A stretch of 64,000 nucleotides of DNA from Oscillospiraceae bacterium (GCA_015064585.1 SVRY01000004.1:17612-81611), one strand, 5' to 3'; positions 36,164 through 46,927 are shown, counted from the stretch's first letter. Notes: a model not told the origin generated them from the letters alone. Made by a program: numbers and translations.

Positions 36164-39100
36164 ATGAAAAAAAGATTGTTTTCTCTTCTGCTCGTGGTAT
36201 GTATCACTATATTAGCACTCGTAGGATTGACCTCTTGTGGTGAAGATTCTCCTACTGCAACGCCGCAAAAGCTGTCGGTTCCTATTGTTACGTTGACCGA
36301 CAATGTAGCATCTTGGGGTGCAGACTCAAATGCGGATAAATTTGAGATCAGCCTTGATGGAAATTTATCCTACGTTGAAAACTCCGTTACAAGTAAAACA
36401 TTGACAGACGGACAAACCTTCAAAATTCGTGCCGTGGGTGACGGAAGCTCGTATTCTACAAGTGATTGGAGTAACAGCGTAACTTATACGGCTAATACTT
36501 CTGTGCATCAGCCTACGAAGCTTGGTACGCCTGCCGTTACAATTTCGGGTGAAGGTCTTGCAAGCTGGACGGTGGTAGTTAATGCAAGCAGCTACATTTA
36601 CAAGATCAACGGCGGTACGGAAACGCCTACAACCGCAACCTCTGTACAGCTTACCGACGGTCAGAGCATCGTTGTAAAAGCGGTTGGTGACGGTATAAAC
36701 TACACCGATGGTGATTACAGTACTTCTAAGACCTATACTTCCGGCGCTCCCACTCCCACGGAAGCTCCCACATACCTTGGCATATTTGCTTCTAACAACG
36801 AACCTTCGCAGGCAGATGGATTGCCCGGCACATTTGCTGTTCGTTCTATGATGATGACGTATCGAATGATGCGTGCAGGAAGCTATCGTGTATTTGGAAC
36901 GGCGCTTGATGAGTATTTTGCAGATAGCAATAACCACTTAGGTGTAAATATTCCGGCAGAATCCGATTATGAGATTTATTCACGAGCCGGCGAAACCGTT
37001 TATATACAAATTTGGCTCAATAATCCGAATCAGCACACGATCCTTTCCTTGAAGTTGAACGGAACGAAATATCAGGTTGGTGGCGGTCTTTCCTCTTTCT
37101 TTATCGAGAAAGGCGGTCAGCGCTATAATTGTGTTTACGTTGCGGTTACGATTCCAAGCGGTGCTTATACGGAAAAGACCTATACGGTTACCGATATTGA
37201 GTACATTGCAGATACCTATATCAACGCGGACGGTACGGACGAGTTTATGAACAACAACGATACCGTGAGCATTGGTTTACCTTATAATGCACAAAATCCC
37301 ACATTATCCGGTTTCAACCCAACTTCTCTTACTGTAAATAGTTGCTCGGCAACACTTACGGTGACGGATGCAAGCGGCATCTTAAATCTGACCGGCGGTT
37401 GGCTTGGTATCGCCGTATATGACGGATATAGTATTATAGCAAATCAAAGCCTAGTTATTGGCAACAATTCCGTAAGCGTAACAGGTCTTGTGGAAAACAC
37501 GACCTATTGGATTACAGTTTACTTGTATGCTGATTTACACGACGGCAATGGCGTAACTGCACATATACTGTTTGAGAAGACCATACGTACACCTGAAGCA
37601 ATTGCCGTTGACGAAATACGAGGCGCGCTTTTATACGACGCCGAAAAAGACGGGTACTACGCTGCTATCAATGTGAACACCAGTTTGAATAGCAACACCG
37701 CAGAATATATCAAGCTTGAAATTTTGAATTATGACGAAGATGTCATTTACACCGATGCCGACTATAACGGAACAGCCATTGTATCAAGCGGTATTGCGGG
37801 TGGAAATGGATACATCGTCCGCGTTTACTATGAGGATATCGAATATCCCGAAGGAAAATACATTGAGGAAAGCGTTTGGGTAGCCTCTCTTGGTACTCCG
37901 TGGTATCACGAAGAAGGTACTTATCCGTTGGTAAACGACGTTGTGCATTATTTCCAGTTTAATAACTTCGATGAAAACTATCCTGCGATTAGCAGCCTTA
38001 CCTTAAAGTATTACGATGAGGAGAGCGCAAGATGGGTTGCGAGCGACGTGCTGTATCTTCTTGAAAATCCCAATGCAATTGAGGATCTCAATGCGCAAAT
38101 CGATGTGCTTTGGGCTAAAATGAATGAACTGCCTCGCGGCGAGGAAATGGATGCCGTATACAAGCAGATACAGGAGCTTGAAGCACGTCGTGCTCCGCTT
38201 GATTATGCGCTTTGGTATCTTGAAAACCGCGCCGACAACAACCGTGACAAGGCATTTTGGCAAGTTGAGGCGGCAAAGGGAAAGTACTACTATGAGATCG
38301 TATATAACGGAACAGATACCGAAACAATGTTTAAGGTAGGACAGACCTATTACGTAGTACTTGAAAACGCGCTGTGGCTTGACGGAGGTAATCAATACAG
38401 AAACTTAAAGCTGGATATCGACTACGAAACCGTAGGCGGTGAGAGCGGTGCCAAAAGTGAGGATATTAGCATAGAAAATCTCTTCATTTGCAACCTGCTT
38501 GAGCTAAGAGAAATTCAGATCAATGGCAACGAGATGACCTTCTATCTTGTAAATATTGACGATTATATGCTTCCCGATGGCGGTGAATCCAACTACGAAA
38601 AGGCGTTTCTGTATAAAATAGTAGCCCACGCAGGCACAATCGATGAAACAGTCCTTTACCTCAACGAAAGCAATCTTAAGCTCAACGTGGATGAGGAAGC
38701 TTGGTTTGCCGAATATATCCGCCGCATAAAGGCAGGCGAGAACACCGAGGGACTTTACGATCAGTTTATTCCCAAATACAACGCTTCCTACACCATAGCT
38801 ATTGACGGTTCTAAGATTAGCGCAGGTATAATTTCCCTACAGATCTACACCAGGTGCAGAGAAAAGGTATATGCCGAGGGCGAGTACGAGGATGTGGTAT
38901 ATAAAACCCTGTTTATCAAAAAGCAACTCGCCAGACCTACCGTAGTGTTTGATGAAAACGGTGGCAGAGGCTCGGCTGAGGGTTCTGAAGGCTGGGAAAG
39001 CGGCTATGAGTATGAGGCGCAGAACAAATACGGTATACCTGTTGATCTTGAAATGATCGACTCCTTTAGCTTCGCCCTGCCTCCCGTTGGTACTATGATC

Positions 39101-39682
39101 AGAGCGAAAAGATTGGGTTCTGAATTTTGGCTTGACAGCGAGTGGAGTGAGTGGTATACATTTGAAGGCATCAAGATTTCCGCGCCTGAGTTTGGCGATT
39201 ATGATACCGCGCGCTGTAAAATAAGCTGGTTTGTTTGGGATACTTCGCTCATATCTCATTACGTTTATACCATCAATGGTGGCGCAACTGTAAGAGTAGA
39301 GCTTGACGAAGCTCTCACGGTATTTCTGAAGAACGGCGACGTTCTTCGCGTAAAATGTGTTCCCAATGCCGAAGGTATTGCAAAGGGATACGTTGACGGT
39401 GAATGGGCGGTATATACCTGCGTTGATAACAGAGCAGTGCTTTCCGTTCCCACCAACCTGAGAATTGCAGATAAGATTCTTTGGTGGAATGCGGTGGACG
39501 GAGCGATGTATTACGTGGTTGAAATAACCTACGAGGGCAAAACCACTGAAAGAATAGTAAAATCTAATGACATGGCTCCTCCTATGCCCGGAAGAACTTA
39601 TAGGGTAAGAGCCCTTGCCGAAGATCAGGAAAACTACAGATCGAGTGATTGGAGCGAAAGCATAACCTATACAAGTAAATAA
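36164..39682 (+). CDS. Large lipoprotein with short Fn3-like repeats at both ends
   Basis: Lipobox LVGLTSCGED; repeated FKIRAVGDGSSYSTSDWSNSVTYT / IVVKAVGDGINYTDGDYSTSKTYT / YRVRALAEDQENYRSSDWSESITYT. Confidence 0.75.
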   Translation: MKKRLFSLLLVVCITILALVGLTSCGEDSPTATPQKLSVPIVTLTDNVASWGADSNADKFEISLDGNLSYVENSVTSKTLTDGQTFKIRAVGDGSSYSTSDWSNSVTYTANTSVHQPTKLGTPAVTISGEGLASWTVVVNASSYIYKINGGTETPTTATSVQLTDGQSIVVKAVGDGINYTDGDYSTSKTYTSGAPTPTEAPTYLGIFASNNEPSQADGLPGTFAVRSMMMTYRMMRAGSYRVFGTALDEYFADSNNHLGVNIPAESDYEIYSRAGETVYIQIWLNNPNQHTILSLKLNGTKYQVGGGLSSFFIEKGGQRYNCVYVAVTIPSGAYTEKTYTVTDIEYIADTYINADGTDEFMNNNDTVSIGLPYNAQNPTLSGFNPTSLTVNSCSATLTVTDASGILNLTGGWLGIAVYDGYSIIANQSLVIGNNSVSVTGLVENTTYWITVYLYADLHDGNGVTAHILFEKTIRTPEAIAVDEIRGALLYDAEKDGYYAAINVNTSLNSNTAEYIKLEILNYDEDVIYTDADYNGTAIVSSGIAGGNGYIVRVYYEDIEYPEGKYIEESVWVASLGTPWYHEEGTYPLVNDVVHYFQFNNFDENYPAISSLTLKYYDEESARWVASDVLYLLENPNAIEDLNAQIDVLWAKMNELPRGEEMDAVYKQIQELEARRAPLDYALWYLENRADNNRDKAFWQVEAAKGKYYYEIVYNGTDTETMFKVGQTYYVVLENALWLDGGNQYRNLKLDIDYETVGGESGAKSEDISIENLFICNLLELREIQINGNEMTFYLVNIDDYMLPDGGESNYEKAFLYKIVAHAGTIDETVLYLNESNLKLNVDEEAWFAEYIRRIKAGENTEGLYDQFIPKYNASYTIAIDGSKISAGIISLQIYTRCREKVYAEGEYEDVVYKTLFIKKQLARPTVVFDENGGRGSAEGSEGWESGYEYEAQNKYGIPVDLEMIDSFSFALPPVGTMIRAKRLGSEFWLDSEWSEWYTFEGIKISAPEFGDYDTARCKISWFVWDTSLISHYVYTINGGATVRVELDEALTVFLKNGDVLRVKCVPNAEGIAKGYVDGEWAVYTCVDNRAVLSVPTNLRIADKILWWNAVDGAMYYVVEITYEGKTTERIVKSNDMAPPMPGRTYRVRALAEDQENYRSSDWSESITYTSK

Positions 39683-39803
39683 AATTGTACAATATTTAAA
39701 TTGCGACATCGGAGATATTGTGTTACTTGAAAATTTTGGTATTTGAAAATTAAGGCTTCTTACTTAGATTTGTATTTTAAAATTTTTGAAGTGATTTGAT
39801 AAA

Positions 39804-41162
39804 CTATTCGTTGCTATTTGGTAGATGCTTTTTCATAAAATGAATTTGACAAGGAATTGCAATCAAAAAGGTCAGCAGATCGGCGGCCGGCTGAGCGAGC
39901 TGTACCCCTGTAAGCCCTAGCCAGTCCGGTAAAAGAAGAATCAAGGGTAGATAGCAAAAACCTTGCCGGCACATTGCCAATAATGTCGCACTCTTTGAAA
40001 AGCCCAATCCTTGCAACAATTGGTTGACATAGGTGGAGTATGCCATAAGCGGCGTTACAGAGCAACAATAAAGGAGAGAGAGCACACCGATTTGTATAAC
40101 GGATGGATCATTTCGGAACCAGCCAACGATCGTTTCTGAAAAACATGCCACAAGAATGGCAGATAAAGTGCAAACCAATGTGCCGATCACAGTGGAAAAA
40201 CGAAAAGCTTTGCGCACTCGATCATATTTTTCAGCACCGTAGTTATAACCCGCAACCGGTTGAAAGCCTTGTCCGATGCCGATTACAATGTTTCGCATGA
40301 GCATGTAGATGCGGTTAGTTATGCTGACAATGGCAGAGGCGGCAGCATCACCGTAGGGAGAAACTTGGTTATTGAGCAGGATTCCTGCAAAACTCGCAAT
40401 TCCTTGCCTGGCAATTGTGGGAAATCCGGTGCGTAAAAGTAAAATATAATCCCCCAAGCTGTGGCTAATGCAGGATATTCTTAACTTGATGATACTTTTA
40501 CCAAACAGATAAGCGGCTAAAAGTATGGTGAATCCGACGATTTGGCTGATAATAGTAGCAAGTGCTGCGCCTGAAATTCCCATTTTCATTCTGAAAATAA
40601 ATATAGGATCCAGAAAAATATTTAGCATACCGCCGGTGCAAAGCCCGATCATCGATAGTATGGCAGCTCCTTCGGCACGCAAAAGATTGTTGAGCACAAA
40701 GGATGCACACATAATAGGAGCTGCCCAAAGGATAATTCTGCAGTAATCGGATGCATATGGCAGAGTTGTTTTGCTAACCCCGAGAAGGTTCATGAGCGGC
40801 TGCATGCCAAATATACCACCAAGTAGAATGACAAATCCTATCAAGCTTGCAAATGCCAGCGCACTGATCGCAAATTTTTCAGCTTCGGAGTTCTTTTTTG
40901 CGCCCAACTGTCTGCTGATTAAACTGCTTGCCCCCATGCCGATGCCAAATCCGAATGCTTGTATAAATGCCATTACCGGAAAAACTGCTCCTACTGCCGC
41001 AGAGGCGCTGTTCCCCAGCTTGGAAACAAAAAATGTATCCGCGGTATTATAAATGACAGTTACCAATTGACTGGCAACGGTTGGTATTGCCAGCGATAAT
41101 ACGAGTTTTGGGATGGGGGTAGTTGTCATGCGCTCGTGTTGTTCTGCGCCGGTATGCCTCAT
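39804..41162 (-). CDS. MATE-family efflux transporter
   Basis: Twelve hydrophobic segments; ALSIPTVASQLVTVIYNTADTFFVSKLGNSASAAVG. Confidence 0.94.
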   Translation of the reverse strand: MRHTGAEQHERMTTTPIPKLVLSLAIPTVASQLVTVIYNTADTFFVSKLGNSASAAVGAVFPVMAFIQAFGFGIGMGASSLISRQLGAKKNSEAEKFAISALAFASLIGFVILLGGIFGMQPLMNLLGVSKTTLPYASDYCRIILWAAPIMCASFVLNNLLRAEGAAILSMIGLCTGGMLNIFLDPIFIFRMKMGISGAALATIISQIVGFTILLAAYLFGKSIIKLRISCISHSLGDYILLLRTGFPTIARQGIASFAGILLNNQVSPYGDAAASAIVSITNRIYMLMRNIVIGIGQGFQPVAGYNYGAEKYDRVRKAFRFSTVIGTLVCTLSAILVACFSETIVGWFRNDPSVIQIGVLSLLYCCSVTPLMAYSTYVNQLLQGLGFSKSATLLAMCRQGFCYLPLILLLPDWLGLTGVQLAQPAADLLTFLIAIPCQIHFMKKHLPNSNE

Positions 41163-41293
41163 GATGGTATATCCTTCCTTATGAATCTATGAATATATGG
41201 TAACATAAAACTTCTTTGGTGTCAATTGTTTGTGAAACTTATACTATTTTTTGCATAAAAAAAGAGCACTATTCACAAAAATAAAACTGCTGA

Positions 41294-41322
41294 TTGACAT
41301 TTGCGTATTTATTTGATAGAAT
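41294..41322 (+). promoter_or_regulatory. SigA-type promoter for APC permease/serine dehydratase
   Basis: TTGACA-N17-TAGAAT. Confidence 0.75.
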
Positions 41323-41352
41323 ACTGTTAATTAAGTTTGTTGGAGGACTTTT

Positions 41353-42831
41353 ATGAGTAATGAGCTACAAAAAAAATACGGACTGCTCACTGCTATTTGT
41401 TTGGTAGTGGGAACCGTTATTGGTTCCGGCGTTTTTTTTAAGGCGCAGGATGTATTGAATGAGACCAGGGGAGATCTTCCCATTGGTATTATGGCGTGGG
41501 GAATTGGCGGCGCGGTCATGCTTGCTTGTATATTGGCTTTTTCTATTATGGCAACCAAATACGAGAAGGTCAACGGCGTTGTTGACTATGCAGATGTTTT
41601 AGTAGGTCCGAGATACGGTTATTTTGTTGGCTGGTTCATGACAGTTATTTATTATCCTGCCATGACTTCTACCTTGGCTTGGGTATCGGCTCGCTATTTC
41701 TTGGTTTTTGTGACCAATTTAAATTCTAATCTTCCTATACATATTTCTGCAGCTGATGGCGGCGCATTGTTTGGCCCTGAAACAATGGTAGTGGCAATGC
41801 TGTTTTTGGTTATCAGTTTTATGATGAATGCGCTTTCTCCCAAAATTGCCGGTTATTTTCAAGTAAGCACAACGTTCATTAAGTTGATTCCTTTGTTAAT
41901 GGTAATCATTGGCGGCTTGATTTATGGATTGGTTTCTCCCGAGGGCGCGTTGATCGAGAATTTTAAGACTGTTACCGATGTTGTGAAGGAGGACATGAAG
42001 ACCAATCCTTTGTTCGCAGCAGTTGTTACTACAGCTTTTGCATATGAGGGTTGGATCATCGCAACTGCCATCAATGCGGAATTGAAGAATGCAAAGCGTA
42101 ATTTGCCGATCGCTTTGGTTGTTGGTGGTATCATTATTGTAGCTATTTATATTTTGTACTATATCGGTGTTGCCGGCGGTGCACCTAAGCAGGTATTGAT
42201 GGAAGAAGGCGCAACGGTTGCTTTCACCAATATATATGATAAGCTTGGTATACTGTTGGATGCTTTTGTGGTTGTGTCATGTTTGGGAACGCTAAACGGT
42301 CTTATGATCGGTTCTTCGCGCGGTATTTATGCTCTTGCAGCCCGTCGCCGCGGTCCTTCTTCTGAGATGTTTTCTCAAGTTGATAAAAAGACCAATATGC
42401 CTCACAACTCCGCTATCCTCGGGTTGTTTGTGTGTGCTGTTTGGCTGGCATATTTCTACTTTGCAAACCTGTCCAAAGATCCCGGCTCTTTTGTTTGGAA
42501 GTTTGCCTTTGACTCTTCCGAATTGCCGATTGTTACCACATATCCGCTTTATATACCCATCTTCTTTATGTTTATGGTTCGTTCTAAGGGAGAAAACTTC
42601 TTGCGTCGTTTTATTGTTCCGTTGCTTGCAATTTGCGCCAGCGTATTTATGGTATATGCTACGGTATATTCCCATGGTATTCAGCCGTATAAGGAAGCCC
42701 TTGAAAGCGGTAAAGGTTTCCAATGCCCCGTATTGTTCTATCTGATCGTATTTGCTGTTGTTATGATCATTGGTATGTTCTTTATGAAGGAAAAGGAAGC
42801 AAAAGTACATAAAAAGAAGAAAAAAAGATAA
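41353..42831 (+). CDS. APC-superfamily amino acid permease (possibly serine uptake)
   Basis: VVGTVIGSGVFFKAQDVL; APC fold; located directly upstream of serine dehydratase. Confidence 0.88.
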   Translation: MSNELQKKYGLLTAICLVVGTVIGSGVFFKAQDVLNETRGDLPIGIMAWGIGGAVMLACILAFSIMATKYEKVNGVVDYADVLVGPRYGYFVGWFMTVIYYPAMTSTLAWVSARYFLVFVTNLNSNLPIHISAADGGALFGPETMVVAMLFLVISFMMNALSPKIAGYFQVSTTFIKLIPLLMVIIGGLIYGLVSPEGALIENFKTVTDVVKEDMKTNPLFAAVVTTAFAYEGWIIATAINAELKNAKRNLPIALVVGGIIIVAIYILYYIGVAGGAPKQVLMEEGATVAFTNIYDKLGILLDAFVVVSCLGTLNGLMIGSSRGIYALAARRRGPSSEMFSQVDKKTNMPHNSAILGLFVCAVWLAYFYFANLSKDPGSFVWKFAFDSSELPIVTTYPLYIPIFFMFMVRSKGENFLRRFIVPLLAICASVFMVYATVYSHGIQPYKEALESGKGFQCPVLFYLIVFAVVMIIGMFFMKEKEAKVHKKKKKR

Positions 42832-42867
42832 TTTTTGAATAGTACAAAAGGGTGAAAGGAGAAATGT

Positions 42868-44097
42868 ATGAAGTCACTAAGAGAACTCTATAAAGTAGGA
42901 AGAGGCCCATCCAGTTCCCACTCAATGGGACCGGAAAAGGCGAGCAAGCTGTTTATGAGTGAACATCCCGATGCTGATTTGTATCGTGTAATTTTGTACG
43001 GTTCCCTTTCCAGCACCGGTAAAGGACACCGTACCGATGCGGCAATCATTGAAACATTTGAACCGCATCCCATTGAGGTGATATTTGGCGATCCCAGTGA
43101 AGAAGGGCTCCCGCATGCCAATACAATGGATTTCTTTGCCATTAAAAATGGCGAAGTGATTGCAACTGAGCGTATTATGAGTATTGGCGGCGGTGATATT
43201 CGCGTGCAGGGAAGACCGGATGTGGATGCTCCCGATATGTACCCCGAAAAGAACTTCAGAGAAATTGCGGATTATTGTAAAGCAAAAAAAATTCGTATTT
43301 CCGATTATGTATATGAGCGGGAAGGAAATGAGATTCGTGACTTCCTCTTTGATATTTGGCAAGTTATGAAGACTGAGATCGATGAAGGTCTTGTTCACAC
43401 AGGGGTTCTTCCAGGCGATCTGCAGTTGCAGAGAGTTGCACAGCATTTGTACAATCGACGTCATATTGATGAACGTCCTCAGACCCGAGAAAACCGCATT
43501 ATATGCGCATATGCCTTTGCTGCCAGTGAACAGAACGCTGACTGTAAAACCATTGTTACAGCGCCCACATGCGGCTCCTGCGGTGTTTTGCCATCTGTGT
43601 TGAAATACATGCAGGAAAATAAGGGCTTTTCCGATGAGCAAATGGTTAATGCGTTGGCTGTAGCAGGCGTGATTGGTAATGTGGTTAAGACCAATGCATC
43701 TGTTTCGGGTGCTGAATGCGGTTGCCAGGCGGAGATTGGAACTGCCTGTGCTATGGCTGCCGCAGCACTTGCTGAAGTGTTTGAGATGGGGATTGATCAG
43801 ATTGAGTATGCCGCTGAGCTTTCACTGGAGCATCATTTGGGATTGACTTGTGACCCCATTTGCGGTCTTGTACAGATTCCTTGTATTGAACGAAATGCTG
43901 TTGCTGCCATGCGTGCCATAAATGCTTTGTCACTTGCCAATTTCTTGACCGGTACTCGCCGCATTTCCTTTGATACCGTAGTGAAGACCATGTATGAAAC
44001 CGGTAGGGACTTGGATTCTGATTATCGAGAGACGTCCAAGGGCGGTCTGGCGGTAGTATATGTGCGGGATCAATTGGGAGAAACGCCCAACGCATAA
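42868..44097 (+). CDS. L-serine ammonia-lyase (Fe-S dependent, single chain)
   Basis: GPSSSHSMGPEKAS; TAPTCGSCGVLPSVL; LEHHLGLTCDPICGLVQIPCIERNA. Confidence 0.93.
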   Translation: MKSLRELYKVGRGPSSSHSMGPEKASKLFMSEHPDADLYRVILYGSLSSTGKGHRTDAAIIETFEPHPIEVIFGDPSEEGLPHANTMDFFAIKNGEVIATERIMSIGGGDIRVQGRPDVDAPDMYPEKNFREIADYCKAKKIRISDYVYEREGNEIRDFLFDIWQVMKTEIDEGLVHTGVLPGDLQLQRVAQHLYNRRHIDERPQTRENRIICAYAFAASEQNADCKTIVTAPTCGSCGVLPSVLKYMQENKGFSDEQMVNALAVAGVIGNVVKTNASVSGAECGCQAEIGTACAMAAAALAEVFEMGIDQIEYAAELSLEHHLGLTCDPICGLVQIPCIERNAVAAMRAINALSLANFLTGTRRISFDTVVKTMYETGRDLDSDYRETSKGGLAVVYVRDQLGETPNA

Positions 44098-44121
44098 TTT
44101 TATGATATACTAAGAACATAT

Positions 44122-44162
44122 AAAAAGACACATTCAGGAGAAAAACTTTGAATGTGTCTTTT
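44122..44162. terminator. Bidirectional terminator
   Basis: aaaagacacattca..tgaatgtgtctttta. Confidence 0.8.
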
Positions 44163-44173
44163 ATTTATAGATA

Positions 44174-46399
44174 TTAAGAATCTTTGCGTGAGTTCATTTG
44201 ACGCTGTGCCATCACAAGACCGTAGTAAATGCCGCCTTTTTTCATCAGATCTTCATGGGATCCTTCTTCTGCGACAGTTCCACGATCCAGCACTATGATT
44301 CTATTGGCATTTCTAAGCGTGGAAAGACGATGCGCAATGGCAATCACAGTACGTCCTTTGATAAGCTCTGCCAGTGCGTTTTGTACTTTTGCTTCAGTTT
44401 CAGTATCCAGAGCTGAGGTTGCTTCATCCAGAATTAAAATTTTGGGGTCGCGCAACAAAGCGCGGGCAATGGCGATCCTTTGCCGTTCGCCTCCTGAGAG
44501 GGTGGATCCTCGTTCTCCAACATAGGAATTATATCCGTCGGGCATTTTCACAATAAAATCATGTGCACCTGCTGTTTGCGCGGCTTGAATAACTTCTTCC
44601 TTGGTAGCGTGCGGTTTGGCGTAGGCGATGTTGTCGTAGATGCTGCCGCTAAACAGATAGGTTTCTTGCAAAACGGCGCCCACATTGGTGCGCAAGTCTT
44701 CTTTGGAAATGTTCTTGATGTCAATTCCGTCAATGGTAAGAGATCCTTTATTGGCTTCATACATGCGCATGATTAGATTGACAAGCGTTGTCTTACCGAC
44801 ACCTGAACGTCCGACAAGACCGATCATTTCTCCGGGGCGGATGTCCAAATTGATATTATGCAGAATCTCTCTCTCGCTGTTATAAGAAAATCCGAGATCC
44901 TTCATCACAATATGACCGTTAATGGAATGACTTGTTATATCAGGATCTTCTAACATCTCATCTTCATCTTCAATCAAATCTAAAATATTGGAAAATGCGG
45001 TTCCTGTGCGTACAAGACGACGCGGCAGAGTGGTCATGTATCGAAGCGGTCCGTACACCATTGTGATGTACGAAGTAAACTGAGTCAATTCACCGTAGCT
45101 CATGCCGTTTCCGGAGAGGATACTCTTGCCTGCGTAATAGAGAAGCAAATATTGTCCTGCCCCCATGAGGAAACTCAGGATAGGCTGTATCTTTCCGAAA
45201 AACACTTCGTTTCGGATCTGTATCTTGCGTTCATCGGTAATTGCTTTGTCATAGCGGGCGGTCTCTCTTTGCTCGGTTCCGTAAGCTTTTACTTCACGGA
45301 TTCCCGAAAAGATATCATGAAGTACCGTGTTGGCACGTGCGTTCATTTTCCATTGCCGATGATACATTCTTCGAATGTATTTGTGGAAGGTCATGTAAAG
45401 GAACATAACGAGCGGCACAGGTACCAGTACCAGCAGTGCCAAACGCCAGTCATATAGAAATACAATGATCGTAACCGAGATCAGAACCAGAACCTGTTCG
45501 ATAACAGTAGCCATTTCGCTGGTTATAAAGTCGCGGATCACTTGCGTATCCGAATTGATCCGCTGCATCAATTCGCCGGTAGTACGGCGTTGAATGCAAC
45601 GAAGAGAGAGACGATTGATCTTATCAAAGATCTGCTTCCGAAGGCGTACAATTACCCCTTCGCCCATTTGAATGGTAATAAGTCCTCTTATTACACTCAG
45701 CAGTTTGGAAAACAATGATACGCCAAAGATTATAAGCACCACAGTAGCAAATGCGGTTACCCGAGGTATTGTATCGGCTCGTATATAATCGTCCACCAAA
45801 ATACGGGAAAGCATGGGGGAAACAAGCTGCAGAAGAGAGGTGGCAATGAAAAACAGAATGGAACTTATCAGGGTAAAACGGTAAGGCTTAATGATGGAGA
45901 ATATACCGCGAAACAGATTCCGTTTGCTGCGGCATCGGGGACAGGTTTGTGCTCCCGGCGGAATAGGTCGGTGGCACTTGGGACAAATAGAGACTTTTTT
46001 GTTTTTGGCTTCTTTTAAAGGGGTTCCTGCAATCAATGCACGGATATTTTCGGCACCCAGTGCCAGGGATTCAGTGTGGCTGCGGTCGGCACTGCAAAGA
46101 AGATGATCATCTCCTGAGTGTGTTGTCAAATAGATCTGTACCGTGCCGGGGCTGCTCTCTACTCGCGCGGTTTTTAACAGAACCAACGGATATTCACATT
46201 GAATTCCTTCATCATATGCCATAATTCGGTCAGATAGAAGACATACAACTCCGTTGGCACTTTCATATCCGGTTTCAATATACATACGGTTGTATTGAAA
46301 GCAATAGAGAATATCGTTGATATTAAGTTTTTCGTCATATGTTTGCGCTAACTCCTCGGGAGTAAGCGCCTTTTTTTTCTTCTTTTTGACCTCAAACAT
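44174..46399 (-). CDS. ABC exporter half-transporter (TMD-NBD) with N-terminal extra domain and zinc ribbon
   Basis: CPKCHRPIPPGAQTCPRC; GRSGVGKTTLVNLI; LSGGERQRIAIARALLRDPKILILDEATSALD. Confidence 0.92.
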   Translation of the reverse strand: MFEVKKKKKKALTPEELAQTYDEKLNINDILYCFQYNRMYIETGYESANGVVCLLSDRIMAYDEGIQCEYPLVLLKTARVESSPGTVQIYLTTHSGDDHLLCSADRSHTESLALGAENIRALIAGTPLKEAKNKKVSICPKCHRPIPPGAQTCPRCRSKRNLFRGIFSIIKPYRFTLISSILFFIATSLLQLVSPMLSRILVDDYIRADTIPRVTAFATVVLIIFGVSLFSKLLSVIRGLITIQMGEGVIVRLRKQIFDKINRLSLRCIQRRTTGELMQRINSDTQVIRDFITSEMATVIEQVLVLISVTIIVFLYDWRLALLVLVPVPLVMFLYMTFHKYIRRMYHRQWKMNARANTVLHDIFSGIREVKAYGTEQRETARYDKAITDERKIQIRNEVFFGKIQPILSFLMGAGQYLLLYYAGKSILSGNGMSYGELTQFTSYITMVYGPLRYMTTLPRRLVRTGTAFSNILDLIEDEDEMLEDPDITSHSINGHIVMKDLGFSYNSEREILHNINLDIRPGEMIGLVGRSGVGKTTLVNLIMRMYEANKGSLTIDGIDIKNISKEDLRTNVGAVLQETYLFSGSIYDNIAYAKPHATKEEVIQAAQTAGAHDFIVKMPDGYNSYVGERGSTLSGGERQRIAIARALLRDPKILILDEATSALDTETEAKVQNALAELIKGRTVIAIAHRLSTLRNANRIIVLDRGTVAEEGSHEDLMKKGGIYYGLVMAQRQMNSRKDS

Positions 46400-46411
46400 A
46401 GTAATGATCCT

Positions 46412-46927
46412 TTATATGTAAAGTTCAATGAGTTTGTAACTCTTTTGGTCCAGTTTCTTGGGATCGGTGATCTCATAGCGGTTTCCGTCAGCGTCTGTGA
46501 GGATTATTCTGCCGTCGGACAGGCGGAGAAGATTGCGGTAAACATCTCTGATTGTGAATTGCAAGGGACCAATATCGGTTTTCACCTGAAAGATCGTATG
46601 ACCAAAACGGTCTTGAATCTTGTCAATGCGGTTAATCTTAGGCATGAAATACCGGTGATTCAGTTCGTTTTTCAGTATATTGCGTTGAAACTCCGGGAAC
46701 ATGGCAATGTCGGGGATCATTCCGATCTCCTTTTCATCTTTGCCTGCCACCGAGATGTATTTTGTAGGTTCTTCCGCAGGGAAAGCACGGCGCAGATATA
46801 CTCTGGGATAATGCTTTTCCAAGCTGAGATGTGCGGATATCTTTTCGCGCAGCAAAAGTGATGGAAAATCACCGTTACGGGAAAAGACCGCGTTATGAGG
46901 GGTTAGAATCAAATTCTTATCTGCCAT
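46412..46927 (-). CDS. DUF1854-like protein
   Basis: LREKISAHLSLEKHYPRVYLRRAFPAEEPTKYISVAGKDEKEIGMIPD..FGHTIFQVKTDIGPLQFTIRDVYRNLLRLSDGRIILTDADGNRYEI; flanked by two ABC exporters. Confidence 0.75.
   Translation of the reverse strand: MADKNLILTPHNAVFSRNGDFPSLLLREKISAHLSLEKHYPRVYLRRAFPAEEPTKYISVAGKDEKEIGMIPDIAMFPEFQRNILKNELNHRYFMPKINRIDKIQDRFGHTIFQVKTDIGPLQFTIRDVYRNLLRLSDGRIILTDADGNRYEITDPKKLDQKSYKLIELYI

Noticed and set aside
42922-43641. 239-aa minus ORF
   Set aside because: Antisense to the serine dehydratase gene, which carries all conserved motifs.
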